Shown here one piece after another: positions 48,857-64,000 of a stretch of 64,000 bases of DNA. How positions within the stretch are numbered: position 1 is the stretch's first letter; each line of letters starts with the position of its first letter. Under the pieces are notes generated by a model. The model worked only from the letters and a program-made list of their open reading frames with translations. It did no database searches and had not been told where the DNA came from. Source of the DNA: Desmodus rotundus (Eukaryota > Chordata > Mammalia > Chiroptera > Phyllostomidae); the NCBI RefSeq assembly GCF_022682495.2, contig NC_071392.1:52663459-52727458 (forward strand), written 5' to 3'. The translations under genes were made by a program, and so were the position numbers.

Positions 48857-49291
48857 CTAGAGACCATCAATTTGTTCTCTATGAGTTTGTATCTGTGTTG
48901 GTTGCTCATTTGTTTTGTTCTTTAGATTCCACATATAAGTAAACTCATAGGGTATTTGTCTTTCCCTGTCTTGACTTACTTCACTTAACATAACACCCTT
49001 TAGGTCTATGCATGTTGTCCCAAATAGCAGGATTTCATTCTCTTTTATGACTGAGTCATATTCCTTTGTACATATGTACCATATCTTTATCCATTCAACT
49101 ATCAATAGACATGTAGGTTGCTTCCATATCTTGGCTGTTGTAAATAATGCTGTAGTGAATATAGGGTACATATATCTATTCAAATTAGTGGTTTGTATTT
49201 CTTCAGATAAATACCCAGAAGTGGAATTGCTGGAATATATGGTAGTTCTATTTTTAATTTTTTGATGAGCCACCTTCTTACTGTTTTCCAC
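48857..49291 (-). pseudogene. L1 ORF2 C-terminal fragment
   Basis: A 144-codon open stretch on the minus strand resembling the extreme C-terminus of L1 ORF2p (IFTTALFTTAKIWKQPTCLL, then VIKENEILLFGTTCIDLKGV). It is part of the dead L1, and the upstream frame is broken. Confidence 0.75.
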
Positions 49292-51566
49292 AGTGGCTGC
49301 CCCAATTTAGAGTCCTACCAATAGTGCATGAGAGTTCTCTTTTCTGCACATTCTTGTCAACTCTCGTTTCTTGATTTATTGATTCATTCTAACAGGTGTT
49401 AGGTGATATTTCCTTGTGGTTTTAATTTGCATTTCTTGATGATTGGTAACACTGAACATGTTTTCTCATGTGTACTGGCCATCTATCTGTATGTCTTCTT
49501 TGGAGAAATGTCTATTCAGGTCCCCTGCCCATTTTTTAATTGAATTGTTCGTTTTTTTGGTGTTAAGTTGTATGTGTTTTTTATGAATTTTAGATGCTAA
49601 CCTCTTTTTGGATATATCATTGGCAAATATCTTCTCCCATTCGCCAAATTGTCTTTGTGTTTTGTTGGTTTCCTACACTGTGCAAAAACTCTCGTTTGAC
49701 ACAGAAACATTTGTTTTTGTTTTTTTGTTACCCTTGCTTGAGGAGACATACCCCCCCCCAAAAAAAATATTGCTAAGACTGATGTCAAAGAGTTTACTGT
49801 ATATGTTTTCTTCTAAGAATTTTATGGTTTCGGGCTTCATATTTTAGCCTTTAATTCAGTTGAGGGTTTTTTGTATATGGTTTAAGAAAGTGGCACAGTT
49901 TCAGGTTTTTGCATTCGTTTGTCCAGTTTTCCCAGCACCATTTATTGAATACACTGTCTTTACTACATTAAATATTCTTGCCTCCTTTCTCATGTATTAG
50001 TTGACCATAGAGGCATAGGCTTATTTCTGGGCTCCCTATTCTGTTCCATTGATATGTGTGTCCGTTTTTATGCCAGTACCATGTTGTTTTGATTACCATA
50101 GCTTTATAGTGTAGTGTGATACCTCCAACTTTGTTCTTCTCTGTTTCTTTAGCTATACAGGCTCTTACAAATTTTAGGATTATTTGTTCTAGTTCTGTGA
50201 AAAATGCCATTGATATTTTGATAGGGTTTACAATAGAATATGTAGATTGCTTTGGATAGTGTGGACATTTTAACAGTGTTAATTCTCTCCATGAGTGTGG
50301 TATATAATTTCATTTGTATTCTGGTATTTTACTGAATTTATTTATCAGTTCCAGTAGTTTTTTTGGTTGACTCAGATTCTTTATATATAGTATCATTCCA
50401 TCTGCCAATAATGACAGTTTTAATTCTTACTTTCCAATTTGGATGTCTTCCCCGCCCCCCAGCCCCCACTCCCTTTTGATTGCTGTGGCTAGGACTCCCA
50501 ATACTACGTTGAAAAAAAGTGGTGAAAGTGAACATTCTTGTCTGGTTCCTGGTCTTAATGAAAAAGTTTTCAATTTTTCCCATTGAGGGTGATGGTAGCT
50601 GTGGGTTTGTCATGTATGACCTTGATTATATGGAGATCTGTTCCCACTATCCCCACTTTGCTGAGAATTTTTATGATGAATGGATGTTGGATTCTGTCAG
50701 ATGCTTTTTCTGCATCTACTGATATGACCATATGATTTTTAACCTTCATTTTATTTATGTGGTGTTCTATCTTATTAATTGACTTTTGTTAATATTAAAC
50801 TAGCCTTGCATCTGGGAATAAATTCCACTTGATCACAGTGTATGATCTTTAATGTGTTATTAAATTCAGCTTGCTAAAATATTTTTGAGGATTTTCCTCT
50901 ATGTTCATCAGGGATATTGGCCTATAATTTTCATTTTTTTCTTTTTCTTTTTTTAATAGTGATTGTGTTGGTTTTGTTTTCAGGGTAATGCTGGCCTTGT
51001 AAAATGAGTTTGGGAGCCTTCCCTCCTCTTCAGTTTTTTGGAGTAGGTTGAAAAAGATAGGTATTAATTCTTCTTCGAATGTTTTGTTACAATAATTTGG
51101 TCCAAGACTTTTGCTTGTTAGGAGGTTTTTGATTACTGACTTGCTTTCATTAATAGTTATGGGGCTGTTCAGATTTTCTGTTTCTTCCTCATCAGTTAGT
51201 TTTTGGAGGATTGTATGTTTCTAGGAATTTTCCATTTCTTCCAGCTTGTCCAATTCATAGTATTTTCTTACATTCTTTTGGATTTCTGTTGTGTCAGTTG
51301 TTAATTCTCCTCTTTTATTTCTGATTTTAATTATTTCTGTCTTCGTGATGAGTCTGGCTAAAGGTTTATCAGTTCAAGTTTTCAGAGAACCAGCTCCTGC
51401 TTTCATTGATCTTTTAATTTTTTTTACACTCTCTAAATTTTTTTCTGCTGTGATTTTATTACTACCTTCCTTCTACTCAGTTTGGGCTTTATTCCTTTTT
51501 CCATTTCCTTTAGGTTTAAGGGTAGGTTGTTTATTTGAGATATTTCATGCTCCTTTTTAAAAAAAT

Positions 51567-51740
51567 TTGATTGATTGATTTTAGAGAGAGAAAAGGGAGA
51601 GAGAGAAACATCGATTTGTTGTTCCACTATTTCATGCATTCATTGGTTGGTTCTTGTGTGTGCCCTGACTGGAAATCCAACCCACAGCCTTGTCATATGG
51701 GGACAATGCTCCAAGCAACCAAGCGACCTGGCCAGGGCTT
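51567..51740 (-). mobile_element. Older variant tRNA-SINE of the Ves group, inside L1 ORF2
   Basis: Body gatttgttgttccactattt and gcattcattggttggttctt, as in the copy at 42205. Ends gcgacctggccagggc. L1 sequence resumes afterwards. Confidence 0.82.
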
Positions 51741-52775
51741 TCTTGGCTTCTTGAGGTAGGCCTGTATTGCTAAAATTTACCCTCTACAACTGCTTTAGCT
51801 GTGCCCCATAGATTTGGGGTTGTTGTGCTTTTATTTTCACTTGTTTCAATGTATCTTTTGATTTCTTCCTTGATCTTATTGTTGATTTATTCATTATTTA
51901 ATAGCACATTATTTAGTCTCCACCTGTTTGAGTGTTTTTCAGTTTTCTTCTTATAATTGATTTCAATTTCATACTATTGTGGTCAGAGAAGATGCTTGAT
52001 ACGATTTCTGTCTTCTTAAACTTGAGACTTGTTTTGTCGTCTGACATATGGTCTGTTCTGGAAAATATTCTATGTGTACTTAAATGTATATTCTGCCTCG
52101 TTTGGGTGAGATGCTCAAAAAATATCAATTAAATCCATGTGGTCTAATTTGTCACTTAAGGCCACTGTTTCCTTGTTGATTTTGTATGTGGATGTTCAAC
52201 CCATTGTTGCCAATGGGGTGTTAAAGTTCCCTACTATTACTGTCTTGCTGTTGCTTTCTCCCTTTATGTCTGTCAGTGTTTGCTTTATATATTTACATGC
52301 TCCTAGAGTAGTTAAATAGATGTTTTGACAAGAGTTCTGTCCTCTTTTTGGATTGATCTCTTTATCATTATGAAACACTATTCTTTGTCTCATTTTATAG
52401 CCTTTGTCTTAAAGTCTTTTTTTTTTTTTTTTTTTTGCTGCCATTTGCATGAAATATCTTTTCCATCCTTTTCTTTAGTCTACACATGTCTTTCAGTCTG
52501 AAGTGGATCTCTTGTAGGCAGCATGGGTTGGGTCTTGTTTTCTTAACTATTTTGCCACCCTCTGTCTTTTGATTACAGCATTTAATTCACTTACATTTAA
52601 AGTAATTATTGATAGTTTTGTAGTTATTGCCATTTTATTTTAGTATTCATATCTTCGATCTTTTTTTTTTCTTTTAAAAACGTTCCTTTAACATTTCTTG
52701 TAATTCTGGCTTGGTGTTGGTGAACTCCTTTTTCTTTTTCTTTTTCTTTTACAATGGGTGGAGGTTTCTTTTTTT

Positions 52776-52926
52776 AAAAAAGATTTTATTTATTAAAGAA
52801 GAGCAGGGAGAGAGAAGAAGGAGAGAAACATCAGTGTGTAATTGGTTGCCTCTCACACACTCCCAACCAGCGATCCTTCAGTTTGCAGGCTGGCACTCAA
52901 TCCACTGAGCCACAGCAACCAGGCAT
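52776..52926 (-). mobile_element. Ves-type bat SINE inside L1
   Basis: agattttatttattaaagaa, GA-rich body, aaacatcagtgtgtaattgg, and end gccacagcaaccaggc. An internal part of the tRNA head is missing. It is preceded by a (CTTTTT)n run at about 52728-52750. Confidence 0.88.
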
Positions 52927-53277
52927 TTAGCTTTTTCTTATCTGAGAGTTCTTTGTCTGCTTTATTCTAAATGACAGCTTTGCTAGGTAGAGTAATCTTG
53001 GTTTTAGGTCCTTGCTTTTTATCACTTTGAATATTTTGTGCCAATCCCTTCTAGCCTGCAAAGATTCTGTTGAGAAATTAAATGAAAGTCTTATGGGATC
53101 TCCCCTGTAGGTAACTGTCTTTCTCTTGCAGCTTTTAAGATTCTCTCTTAGTCTTTAACCTTTGGCATTTTAATTATGATGTGTCTCGGTATGGCCTTTG
53201 CAGGTTCATCTTGTTTTGGATTCTCTGTGCTTCCTGGACTTGTATGTTTTATTTCTCTCACCAGGTTAGGGAAGTTT

Positions 53278-53544
53278 TCAGTCATTATTTCTTTGAATAG
53301 GTTTCCAATTCTTTGCTCTATCTCTTCTCCTTCTGGTACCCATGATGTGAATGTTGTTATGCTTGATGTCCTGGAGGTGATTCAAACGATTCTTTTTTAT
53401 TATTATTATTTTTTCTTTTTGATGTTCTGATTGGATGTTTTCTTCTACCTTGTCTTCCATATTGCTGATTCTACCCTCTGCTTCATCTAATCTCCTGTTG
53501 TCTCCCTCTAATACATTCCTCATTTCAGTTACTGTATTCTTCAT
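53278..53544 (-). pseudogene. L1 ORF1 N-terminal/coiled-coil fragment
   Basis: An 88-codon open stretch on the minus strand (MKNTVTEMRNVLEGDNRRLD, then AEGRISNMEDKVEENIQ) typical of the ORF1p coiled coil and the start of its RRM. It is not intact over the full ORF1. Confidence 0.75.
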
Positions 53545-55596
53545 TTCTGACTGGTTCTTTCTCTTTTATGGTTTCTATCTCTTTGTGTAAGTTCTCTGTG
53601 AGTTCATCTACTCTTCCCTTAAGTTTATTGAGCATTCTTATAACCAGTGTTTTGTACTCTGTATCTGGTAGATTGTCTCCATTTTATTTAGTTCCTTTTC
53701 TGGTGTTCTGTTCTTTCATCTGGGAAAATTTTTTTGTCTCTTTATTTTGGCTATCTTTGTGTGTTTGTGTCTGTTTACTGGGTAGATCTTGCTATGTCTC
53801 CTGGTCTTGGCAGCATGACCTTTTATGTGGAAGTTGTTCTATGAGGCTAGTGGTGCAGTCTCTCTGGTTACCTGTGCCTGATGCTGCAGGAATGTCCCAC
53901 CTGCTGCAGTTGGGGCTCGCTGTTGCACATCAGTGGGTGGGGTTGACCCTCAGGCTGACAGGCTATGAGGGTAGCCATGACTACAGCTGTCCTGCTTTTG
54001 TGTCTTGACTGACCCCTTGGAGCGGGAGTCACTCTAGTGGGGCACTGGTGCCTGCTGAGTCCAGCCTTTGGGTTTGTCATTTGCGGAGCTGGTAGGGTGA
54101 TGCTATGGTATGGTCTGACACTGGTCACTGGGTATGTTGGGTCTGAAGCCTTCTGGAAAAGGCTCTGGTGCGTGGCCAAAGTCAGCTGCCTCTTGTGTCA
54201 TGCTTAGAGCCTCCAGGTAGAAGCTTCAAAATGATCTGCATTTGGTTGCTTCTGGTGCTAGATTTAACGGTGCTTGGGAGTGGCCCCACTGTCTACTGAG
54301 GCTGGATGCTACTTGTTCCAGTCATGGGATCCTTTGGTGGTCACCATAGTGCAAGTTGAGGCCACACACCACTTTTGCCAGCTTTGTGGCTGCTTAGTTG
54401 AAGTTCTGTTCCAGGCCAACACTGGCTACTGCTTATGCCAGGTTTGGGGCCTTCTATAGAGAGTCAACCATGCAAGTTGAGACTGGTAACCACCTTTTCT
54501 GGGCTTGAGGCTAGTTACAAGAGCTACATTGCATGCCAAGGTCAGTGACTGCTTCTTTGGGGTTTGTGATTCTTTGAGACATTTTGCGAAAGTTCAAAGC
54601 AGTAGCCAAGGCAGGGTGCTTGTTTGGAGGAGCCACTAGAAGAGGCTGGGCCTGGGCAAGTGAGTTGGGTGGGATAGGGTCTCAGGGAATCACCAGGGTG
54701 GGGTGAATGGGGTTAGCCAGGTTAAAGTAGAGCACAGATTTGGCTCCCACCTGTGCCTGGCCAGCTAGGTTGAAGGGGGCATTCAACAAGAACCATGACT
54801 TCTGTCCTTGGAGACAATTGCCCTGACCTCTCCCCCTCCATCCCTCTTCTGAAGTTAGCCAATTTAGTTCTCCCTGGATATTGCTGGAGGTTTTTGAGTT
54901 GCTGTCCCTGCACTGGAGCTCAGAGCAACTCTTTGTAAGCAAGTGAATCTGTGTGCAGGCCTCTTAAGAGACTCACCCACCTCAGTCTCCAGCAGTCCCC
55001 TATTCTTCTCAAATACAATACCTGCTGGTTTTCACTGCCAGATGTTATGCAGACTGTTCTTCCAGATACTGGTGCCCTGGTCAGGGGAGCCTGGTGTGAG
55101 GCTGGGTCCACTTGCTCCTCAGAGGAACCTCCACAGCCAAGATATCCCTCCTGGTACTTAATTGCCACACCTATTTTACGTTTTTGCCCCTCCTACCAGT
55201 CTGAACATGGGTTCTTTACATCCTTACTTTTCGGATTTGTGTGCATCTAGCTTCAGGGGGCTCTCAGGTGGTTGTTCTATAATTTAGTTGTAATTTTGAT
55301 GTGGTAGTGGGAGGAGGCGAGCACAGAGTTTACCTACTCTGCCATCTTGACTGGAACCAAGCTACTCATCTTTCAAACTAATCCTGAATCTATCTCCTTG
55401 ACAATAAGGAGGTCAAAAATAAGAATATTCTTATTTCTGACATTTGATGAATGGTAAAGCCTTCATTTAATATTCATAAATATTTAATATTTATTTAATG
55501 TTCATAAATATTTGTAAGACATTAACATGTAAGTATAGAATATTTTGTAACTTTTACAGTTATAAATAAACTGTGTTCATTTTCTAAAAATAATTT

Positions 55597-55789
55597 TTTT
55601 TAGATTCTATTTTTTTAGAGAGGAAGGGAAGAAGAGAGGGAGAGAAACATCAGTGTGTGGTTACCTCTTGTGCAGCCCCCCACTGGAGACCTGGCCCGCA
55701 ACCCTGGCATGTGCCCTGACTGGGAATCGAACCAGTGGCCCTTTGGTTCTCAGGCCAGCACTCAATCCACTGAGCCACACCAGCCAGGG
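55597..55789 (-). mobile_element. Ves-type bat SINE
   Basis: Antisense copy with a T-rich start, gaaacatcagtgtgtggtta, gggaatcgaaccagtggccc and end ccacaccagccagggc. A perfect 12-bp target-site duplication, ctaaaaataatt, lies at 55584-55595 and 55790-55801. Confidence 0.95.
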
Positions 55790-55799
55790 CTAAAAATAA

Positions 55800-55935
55800 T
55801 TATTTATTGAGTGTCTATTATGTACCAGGCACTAGGCTTTGGAGATATGGTGATGAGTCCACTAGTCAGGGTCCTGGGGTTACATTCTAGCAGGAGACTA
55901 TAGACATTTGAGCAAATAAGAAATATTCAAAAATG
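55800..55935 (-). repeat. L2-like fragment
   Basis: Contains attgagtgtctattatgtac, caggcactaggctttggaga and ggttacattctagcaggaga, the antisense 3' end of L2. Confidence 0.7.
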
Positions 55936-56246
55936 AAATATTTATAGTAACTAATAAAAACCTCACAAAAGTGTGTTCATATATATACCCACACTAATAA
56001 TGCACTGATCAGAATATCAAGGTGAGATTTATGAAGTTGAAAATAGAAATAGGAGTGTAAACTTGTTTAATTATACTATTATTCTCAAATTTTTGACATT
56101 TTTCAGATCTCAAAATTCAAGATTTAATGGTACAATACTTTCAGTGTTTACCTAAATATGGACTTACTCTCAAGTTATTTTCACAATTCTTGCATGAAAA
56201 TTGATACTTAGATTCACATAGAGATTCTTACACATTTAATAAAATA

Positions 56247-56404
56247 CAAGCATGTCTCATTTTATTGCATTTTGCTTTACTGCACTTCATGTGTTTTATG
56301 TTTTTTACAAATTAAAGGCAAGACCCCTCCACCAGAAAAAGACTATGGCTTGCTTTATTGTGGTGGTCTAGAACCAAATCTGCAGTATCGCAAAGGTGTG
56401 CTTG
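56247..56404. mobile_element. Tigger1-like MITE
   Basis: Inverted ends caagcatgtctcattttatt and, at the right, tatcgcaaaggtgtgcttg, with TA dinucleotides at 56245-56246 and 56405-56406. Only 158 bp remain, with no transposase. Confidence 0.75.
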
Positions 56405-56564
56405 TATTTGTGAAATAGTTTTTTGTAGGTAGTGTTTTAAGGGAGAGAAAAGGCACACATTTCAAGCTGTAAACAGTGTAGAGGTAGTAGATCAACCCCC
56501 ACTTGTTGCAAATGAGGAAGCTGCCAAATTGTCTAAAATGAAAATTTAAATTGTAGGGATTGAA

Positions 56565-56812
56565 AAAAAGAGAGCAAGCACGAAAGAAAAAAAGACACAT
56601 GGACATGAACAACAGTGTGGTGATTGCTGGGGGCGGGGCTAGGGGAGGTAGAGGAGGGTATAAGGGGATAAATGGTGATGGATGGAGACTTGGGGTGCTA
56701 AATACACGATACAAGTGTATAGATTAAGTGTGCTGGACTTGTGCACCTGAAACCTCTATAATTTTGTTAATCAGTGTGACCCCAATAAATTCAATAAAAA
56801 GGAAAAGAAAAT
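56565..56812 (+). mobile_element. L1 3' end, sense
   Basis: Contains acatggacatgaacaacagt, gtgattgctgggggcggggc, and the end gtgaccccaataaattcaat with an A-rich tail. It lies 150 bases before RALA exon 3. Confidence 0.75.
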
Positions 56813-56961
56813 TAATGTTGTTTTTACTATTGGGGAAAACTGAATGAAGGGTACGGTATTTCTCTGTACTATGTTGGCAACTTCATGTGACTCTACATTT
56901 CAAAATAAGTTTTGAAAAGTAAAGATAATTTTTACATGGATATGCTTTTCATCTTTTCTAG

Positions 56962-58867
<1,906 letters not shown>

Positions 58868-59075
58868 TTTTTTTTTTTTAGATTTTATTTATTTATTTTT
58901 AGAGAGAGCAGAAGGGAAGGAGAAAGAGGGAGAGAAACATCAGTGTATGGTTGCCTCTCACATGTCCTTTGCTGGGGACCTGGCCTGCAAACCAGGCATG
59001 TGTCTTGACTGGGAGTCGAACAGTGACCCTTTGGTTTGTAAGCCTGCACTCAATCCACTGAGCTACACCAGCCAA
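58868..59075 (-). mobile_element. Ves-type bat SINE
   Basis: Antisense copy with T-run, agattttatttatttatttt, GA-rich body and end ctacaccagccaa. A perfect 16-bp target-site duplication, gcagaacccatttctt, lies at 58849-58864 and 59076-59091. Confidence 0.95.
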
Positions 59076-59091
59076 GCAGAACCCATTTCTT

Positions 59092-60254
59092 ATCCATCTC
59101 AGTGTTTCTAGTACCTGTATTTGGCACAATTGCTAGCATATAACATACAATGCTTAGTAAACATTTGGTAGAAATGTTAGAAGACTCTCTCACTATTTTT
59201 GATTCTCACTTTCCTTATGTCAAAAATGAAGAAGCTGGACCACTTTGTAAAGTTACATTCCTATTCTAAAATTCTGTAACGGCATCTCTAACTCAGTTTG
59301 AAGGGAACATCACATTAAGCAAATGTGTATAAATGTTCTAGATATAGCATTACCTGTCTTTGACATTCAGGAAAGTAGCTAATAAAACCCCAACTTATTA
59401 ACTTTTTTTCCCAATTTAGTAACTTTAAAGAATATTGTGTTCTCACCTCTGAACCCAGTAGGTCCAAGTTTCCCATGGCCATGTTTCCGATAGCATTAAT
59501 CATGCTGTAATTTCAGTCATAGTTCTTCCTGAAGTACCTGACTCATGATAGCTTAGTGGGTAGTTATTAAGAAATAAATTAATCGTTATATATAATATGA
59601 CCAGAAGTGCTGAAGTCACAAAGAAGAGTCAATCTTACATTCCTGGTGGTTAGTGTGACTTAGTGATAAGTCAGGTATTATTAACATCTTAGTTTAGGCA
59701 GTTGGTCACAAAGGAAACTGGGTAAGAAAGTAATAGCAAATGTGTTACCAGCACTGGGAAGAGATTGTGTTTGGCCAAAATCCTCTTCACAAATTCATCA
59801 TAAATTTAATAGCAATAATGGTGAGTGTTGACATCCTTTTTGCAAGAAATAATGTGAGTGGTAGGAAATATAGTACTCTGTAGAACTGTCCAGCTTAGCC
59901 TGTGTCACCCAAATATGATGCTCCATCAACATTTTTCCTTTCTAAAAGGATATTTAAGGTTAGTACAAATCAGTGAAGGATGGGGTACCTATAGGTATGG
60001 TCCATATTTTATTATTAGAAAAACAACACTACCTAATACTTTCCTTACCATGTGCCATATGCTTTCCAAAGCATTATTAGCATAGATGAGGCAGATCTGT
60101 GAGGTATTTCTCAGATTCTAAGACACATATTTCTTACTTTTTGTCATCTGCTTAACTCAGGGCTATCTCTTATATATAGTATGACATCTTAAGTTATAAT
60201 TAGCGGCAATTTTTCTTAGTGGTGCATAAAATACATGATGCTTAAAGTTAGTGA
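59092..60254 (+). other. RALA: RALA intron 3, middle part, nothing recognised
   Basis: AT-rich unique sequence with no exon-like features. Confidence 0.45.
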
Positions 60255-60269
60255 CTTCTTAAATGTGAA

Positions 60270-60430
60270 ATTTTTTTAAAGTATTATCCGAATTTATAAA
60301 TGAAGAAACTGAAGCACATAAAGGTTCAGTGACTTGCCCCTGGTCATGCATGTAGGGATGGCAAAGCAGTTAAAACCCAAGAGGTCTGCCTCCATGTTCC
60401 CGATCGTAACAACTCTGCAGTGCTGGCTCC
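60270..60430 (-). repeat. MIR SINE, antisense
   Basis: Contains aatgaagaaactgaagcaca, ggttcagtgacttgcccctg and cagttaaaacccaagaggtc. Confidence 0.7.
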
Positions 60431-61024
60431 TACGAAACGAGTGATGGGTCTTCTGTAACGCCACACGGCCTTTCCATTTCATGCTGTTAAAATGGTATAT
60501 GGCAAGTTTCCTTTTTAACATACAGCCCTTTTCACTAGTATGTATTTTTTTTAATGTATTAAACATTTTTATGTAGGGCATTGTTTTTAAACTATATAAT
60601 TAAAGTATTCTATGCCATCATATTATAATATCACTAGTTACTTTGTTGGTATCAATTCTAAGTCTCAGTTGAAAAAACTAATTGAAAACATTTTTTCAGA
60701 AAGGTAAAATTTTCTTTATATGATCAGCATTTTTCTTTCACCTTTCTTTTATCTCATCTTCTCCCACAGGTTTGCTCTGATGACTATAAATATAATAAAA
60801 AGGTCTCCCTCTGCTCGTTTGTAACTTTGCCATGCAGGGGAAATGTCCTGTAACATAGAGACCCTCATCATAATGCCCAGTGGACACATTGGTGTTCATT
60901 CCATGTCAGAGGTAGGGGTCTCTTGTGAAATGGTTTTTGGGAACAAAACCTTCTTGAAAAGGGTTTGTTTCCTTAGATATTCCTTTATGGGGAGACCCCA
61001 TAATATTTAGTGTAGAAGTTGTAT

Positions 61025-61265
61025 GTGTGCTCTGGAGTTAGATTTCTCAGATTCAAATCTTAGTTCTACTTAACTGTAACTCTGAGCAAGTTACATAACT
61101 TCTCTGTGCCCATTTTTCTTATCTGTGGTAGGATGACAGACAATACTAGGTCGGACTAATTTCATGGGTTTAGGGTAAGGATTAAATAAGACAACGGTCT
61201 AAAGCACTTAAAACATTTAAAGCACCTGCTACATTGTGAGTACTCAAAATTGTTAGCAGCAGTGG
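61025..61265 (+). repeat. MIR SINE, sense
   Basis: Contains gtgctctggagttagatttc, gagcaagttacataacttct and agcacctgctacattgtgag, in MIR order. Confidence 0.78.
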
Positions 61266-61569
61266 AGGTACTGGCGGTTTTCAGCAGACGCTAAGAGGGA
61301 CAAAATACACTAATTTGAAAATAAGCCCTGACGAAGACTTACACTCAGCCTCAAACACCATGGTAAGAGTCCTGTGCAGTCAGATGTACTTTGCTGATCT
61401 GTCATTCTAATAATCCCCTTAATTTTCTCTGTCTAAAGTATTTCTGTTTCTGTAGTTTTCAACATCTCTTAATTTCAAAGGAGAGGCATCTGTAAAATAG
61501 TACACCTAAATCTTACAAATTTCTTCTGTTTGTTGATTTGACAAGAAAACATCATTATCTAATGCATTA

Positions 61570-61750
61570 ATAATAGTAAGAACAGCTAACATTTATTGAA
61601 TATTTACTGTGTGGTAGGCACAATTCTAAGCAGTTTATGTTTAATCCTCACAGCAGTTGTATAAAGAAGGTATTATAGTTCCATTTTACAGATGAGGAAA
61701 CAGGCAAAAAAGACTTTGCTCAGAGTCACATGACTAGAAAGGGCAGAACC
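61570..61750 (-). repeat. MIR SINE, antisense
   Basis: Contains catttattgaatatttactg, ttttacagatgaggaaacag and gagtcacatgactagaaagg. Confidence 0.8.
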
Positions 61751-62925
<1,175 letters not shown>

Positions 62926-63287
62926 TTTTTTTTTTTTTTTCGTTTTTTTTTAATTTATTTTAATTTTATTGTTGTTCAAGTACAGTTTTCTGCCTTTTCC
63001 CCCCACCCCGGCCCAACCCCCAGCCCTCCCCACCTCCCTCCCATTTCCACAGCCCCCTCCCCCCTCAGCTGTTATTGTCCATGTGTCCTTTATAATTGTT
63101 CCTACAAACCCTTCACCCTTTTCCCCTGAAATTCCCTCGCCTCTCCCCTCTGGTCACTGTCAACCTGTTTTCAATTTCAATGTCTTTGGTTATATGTTTC
63201 TTGTTTGTTTGTTTTGTTGATTAGGTTCCTGTTAAAGGTGAGATCATATGGTCTCACCTTTGAGATCACCACCTGGCTTATTTTGCC
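62926..63287 (-). mobile_element. Young-type bat L1 3' end, antisense
   Basis: A long T-run, then tttattgttgttcaagtaca, C-rich 3' UTR complement (cccccagccctccccacctc) and tgagatcatatggtctcacc. The motif gccccattt flanks it (62912-62920 and about 63291-63299) as a likely target-site duplication. It is 5' truncated. Confidence 0.88.
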
Positions 63288-63299
63288 CAGCCCCATTTT

Positions 63300-64000
63300 A
63301 AAGTGAAGATGCCTCCCAAGATGAAGGAGCCTAGATTAGAAGATTTTTAAATCTCTGTACAACTCCACTCCCCACCCTCAACCTCTGTTTTTCACTGAGT
63401 GGAAAGGGAAACAATCTATCCTTTCCTTAGGTTCCCACTTTGTTCAGATTGGCCTTTCCTGGGGACCAGGAGAGGAACATCATTACTCATTCCCAGGAGC
63501 CTTCCCAGGGGCATTTTATCCTGCTGCCACAGACTATCTTCAGTATTTAGGAAGCACTGCCTGTTGTGCTAAGGCAGCACAGGTGCTTAGAGACCTGGGA
63601 GGGGGAGTGGGTTTCTTTATCAATCTCCAACCAGCTAGGCCCCAACTGAGTACCTACAAAGCTTGATAAACAGATTCCTGGGTCTTGCCCCGCAGAGATT
63701 TTGATTCATCTGTTCTGGAGTGGAACCTGAGAATTTGCATACTTTTTATCTCATAAGGAGCACAGACTGTGGACCTGTGAAGCTTGCTGACTAACAGCAC
63801 TGTTCTAGGTGGCCTCAAGTTTTAGTAAATTCGTCTGCTTGTGCCTATAGAATCACTGCCCTGATCCAGAAGTCATTAGGTTAAAAATATTAGACATTCT
63901 TTTGTTTATTTACTGAAGGTCTTAAAACTGTCATTACGATCCTAAACTGATGAAATTTTTTTTGACATATTAGACTAGATGGATTTAATTAATATGTTAG
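63300..64000 (+). other. RALA: RALA intron 4, with a MER-type remnant
   Basis: Positions about 63640-63800 (aaacagattcctgggtcttg, attttgattcatctgttctg, gagaatttgcatacttttta) resemble a hAT MER1/MER5-type repeat. No exon 5 is seen before the window ends. Confidence 0.5.

Larger units (their letters stand above)
48420..55362 (-). mobile_element. Near-full-length degenerate L1, antisense in RALA intron 2
   Basis: Read on the minus strand: 5' tip ccagtcaagatggcagagt at about 55340, a long GC-rich 5' UTR (about 53800-55362), ORF1-like sequence (about 52700-53800), ORF2-like sequence (about 48950-52700), and a 3' UTR to about 48420. ORF2 evidence includes [20 protein letters not shown] near 50000-50200, and a C-terminal part with TAKIWKQPTCLLIVEWIKIW near 49050-49150. 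Stops and frameshifts are frequent. Three SINEs (48581, 51567, 52776) inserted later, so the L1 is older than they are. Confidence 0.85.

Noticed and set aside
53568..54179. Open frames of 103-146 codons near 53.6-54.2 kb
   Set aside because: They lie in the antisense ORF1/5' UTR region of the L1 element.
60760..60905. Possible exon after an acceptor-like tract (tcttctcccacag at about 60771)
   Set aside because: RALA exon 3 and exon 4 join in phase without it, and no open frame with family resemblance follows.

Overview
This window is a piece of a mammalian nuclear genome, almost certainly from a bat. About 18 copies of a tRNA-derived SINE with the architecture of the bat Ves family are spread through it. 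It also holds bat-typical L1 3' ends, HAL1 (half-L1) elements, mariner and hAT DNA transposon remnants, and older mammalian repeats (MIR, L2, MaLR LTRs, Tigger, MER5). I recognised no Helitron or piggyBac sequence. That, together with the SINE variant, hints at a yangochiropteran family other than Vespertilionidae, but the window cannot settle this.

The only host gene I can support is RALA, on the + strand. Three coding exons are present: exon 2 with the start codon (CDS 47174-47287, codons 1-38), exon 3 (56962-57170) and exon 4 (62378-62552). They join in phase and give residues 1-166 of the Ras-like GTPase RalA, with P-loop, switch I and II, NKSD and SAK motifs intact. The last exon, expected to carry about 40 residues with the polybasic stretch and CAAX box, lies beyond 64000. 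The 5' noncoding first exon and promoter are not visible, so positions 1-47134 are most simply read as intron 1.

Layout: 1-47134 (inferred intron 1) contains a truncated L1 with a perfect 17-bp target-site duplication (TSD), two full-length HAL1 elements (14395-16408 minus, 40195-41919 plus), a third HAL1 3' fragment between 125-bp direct repeats (33180-33996), a core-deleted mariner (16898-17650), a nested stack of repeats (9225-10850), two to three candidate LTRs, and a perfect 49-bp inverted repeat (31381-31502). Intron 2 (47288-56961) is mostly filled by one antisense, near-full-length degenerate L1 (about 48420-55362) with three SINEs inside. Introns 3 and 4 (57171-62377 and from 62553) are mostly unique AT-rich sequence with a few SINEs, MIRs and an L1 3' end.

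Most of the many short open reading frames are repeat-derived or chance. I see no operon, CRISPR array or novel multi-gene system. The most interesting signals are structural: the 49-bp perfect hairpin, the unusually long repeats flanking the HAL1 fragment, a poly(A)-tailed insertion at 21123-21265 that may be a retroposed H/ACA-type RNA, and a palindrome in a hAT element that looks created by template switching.
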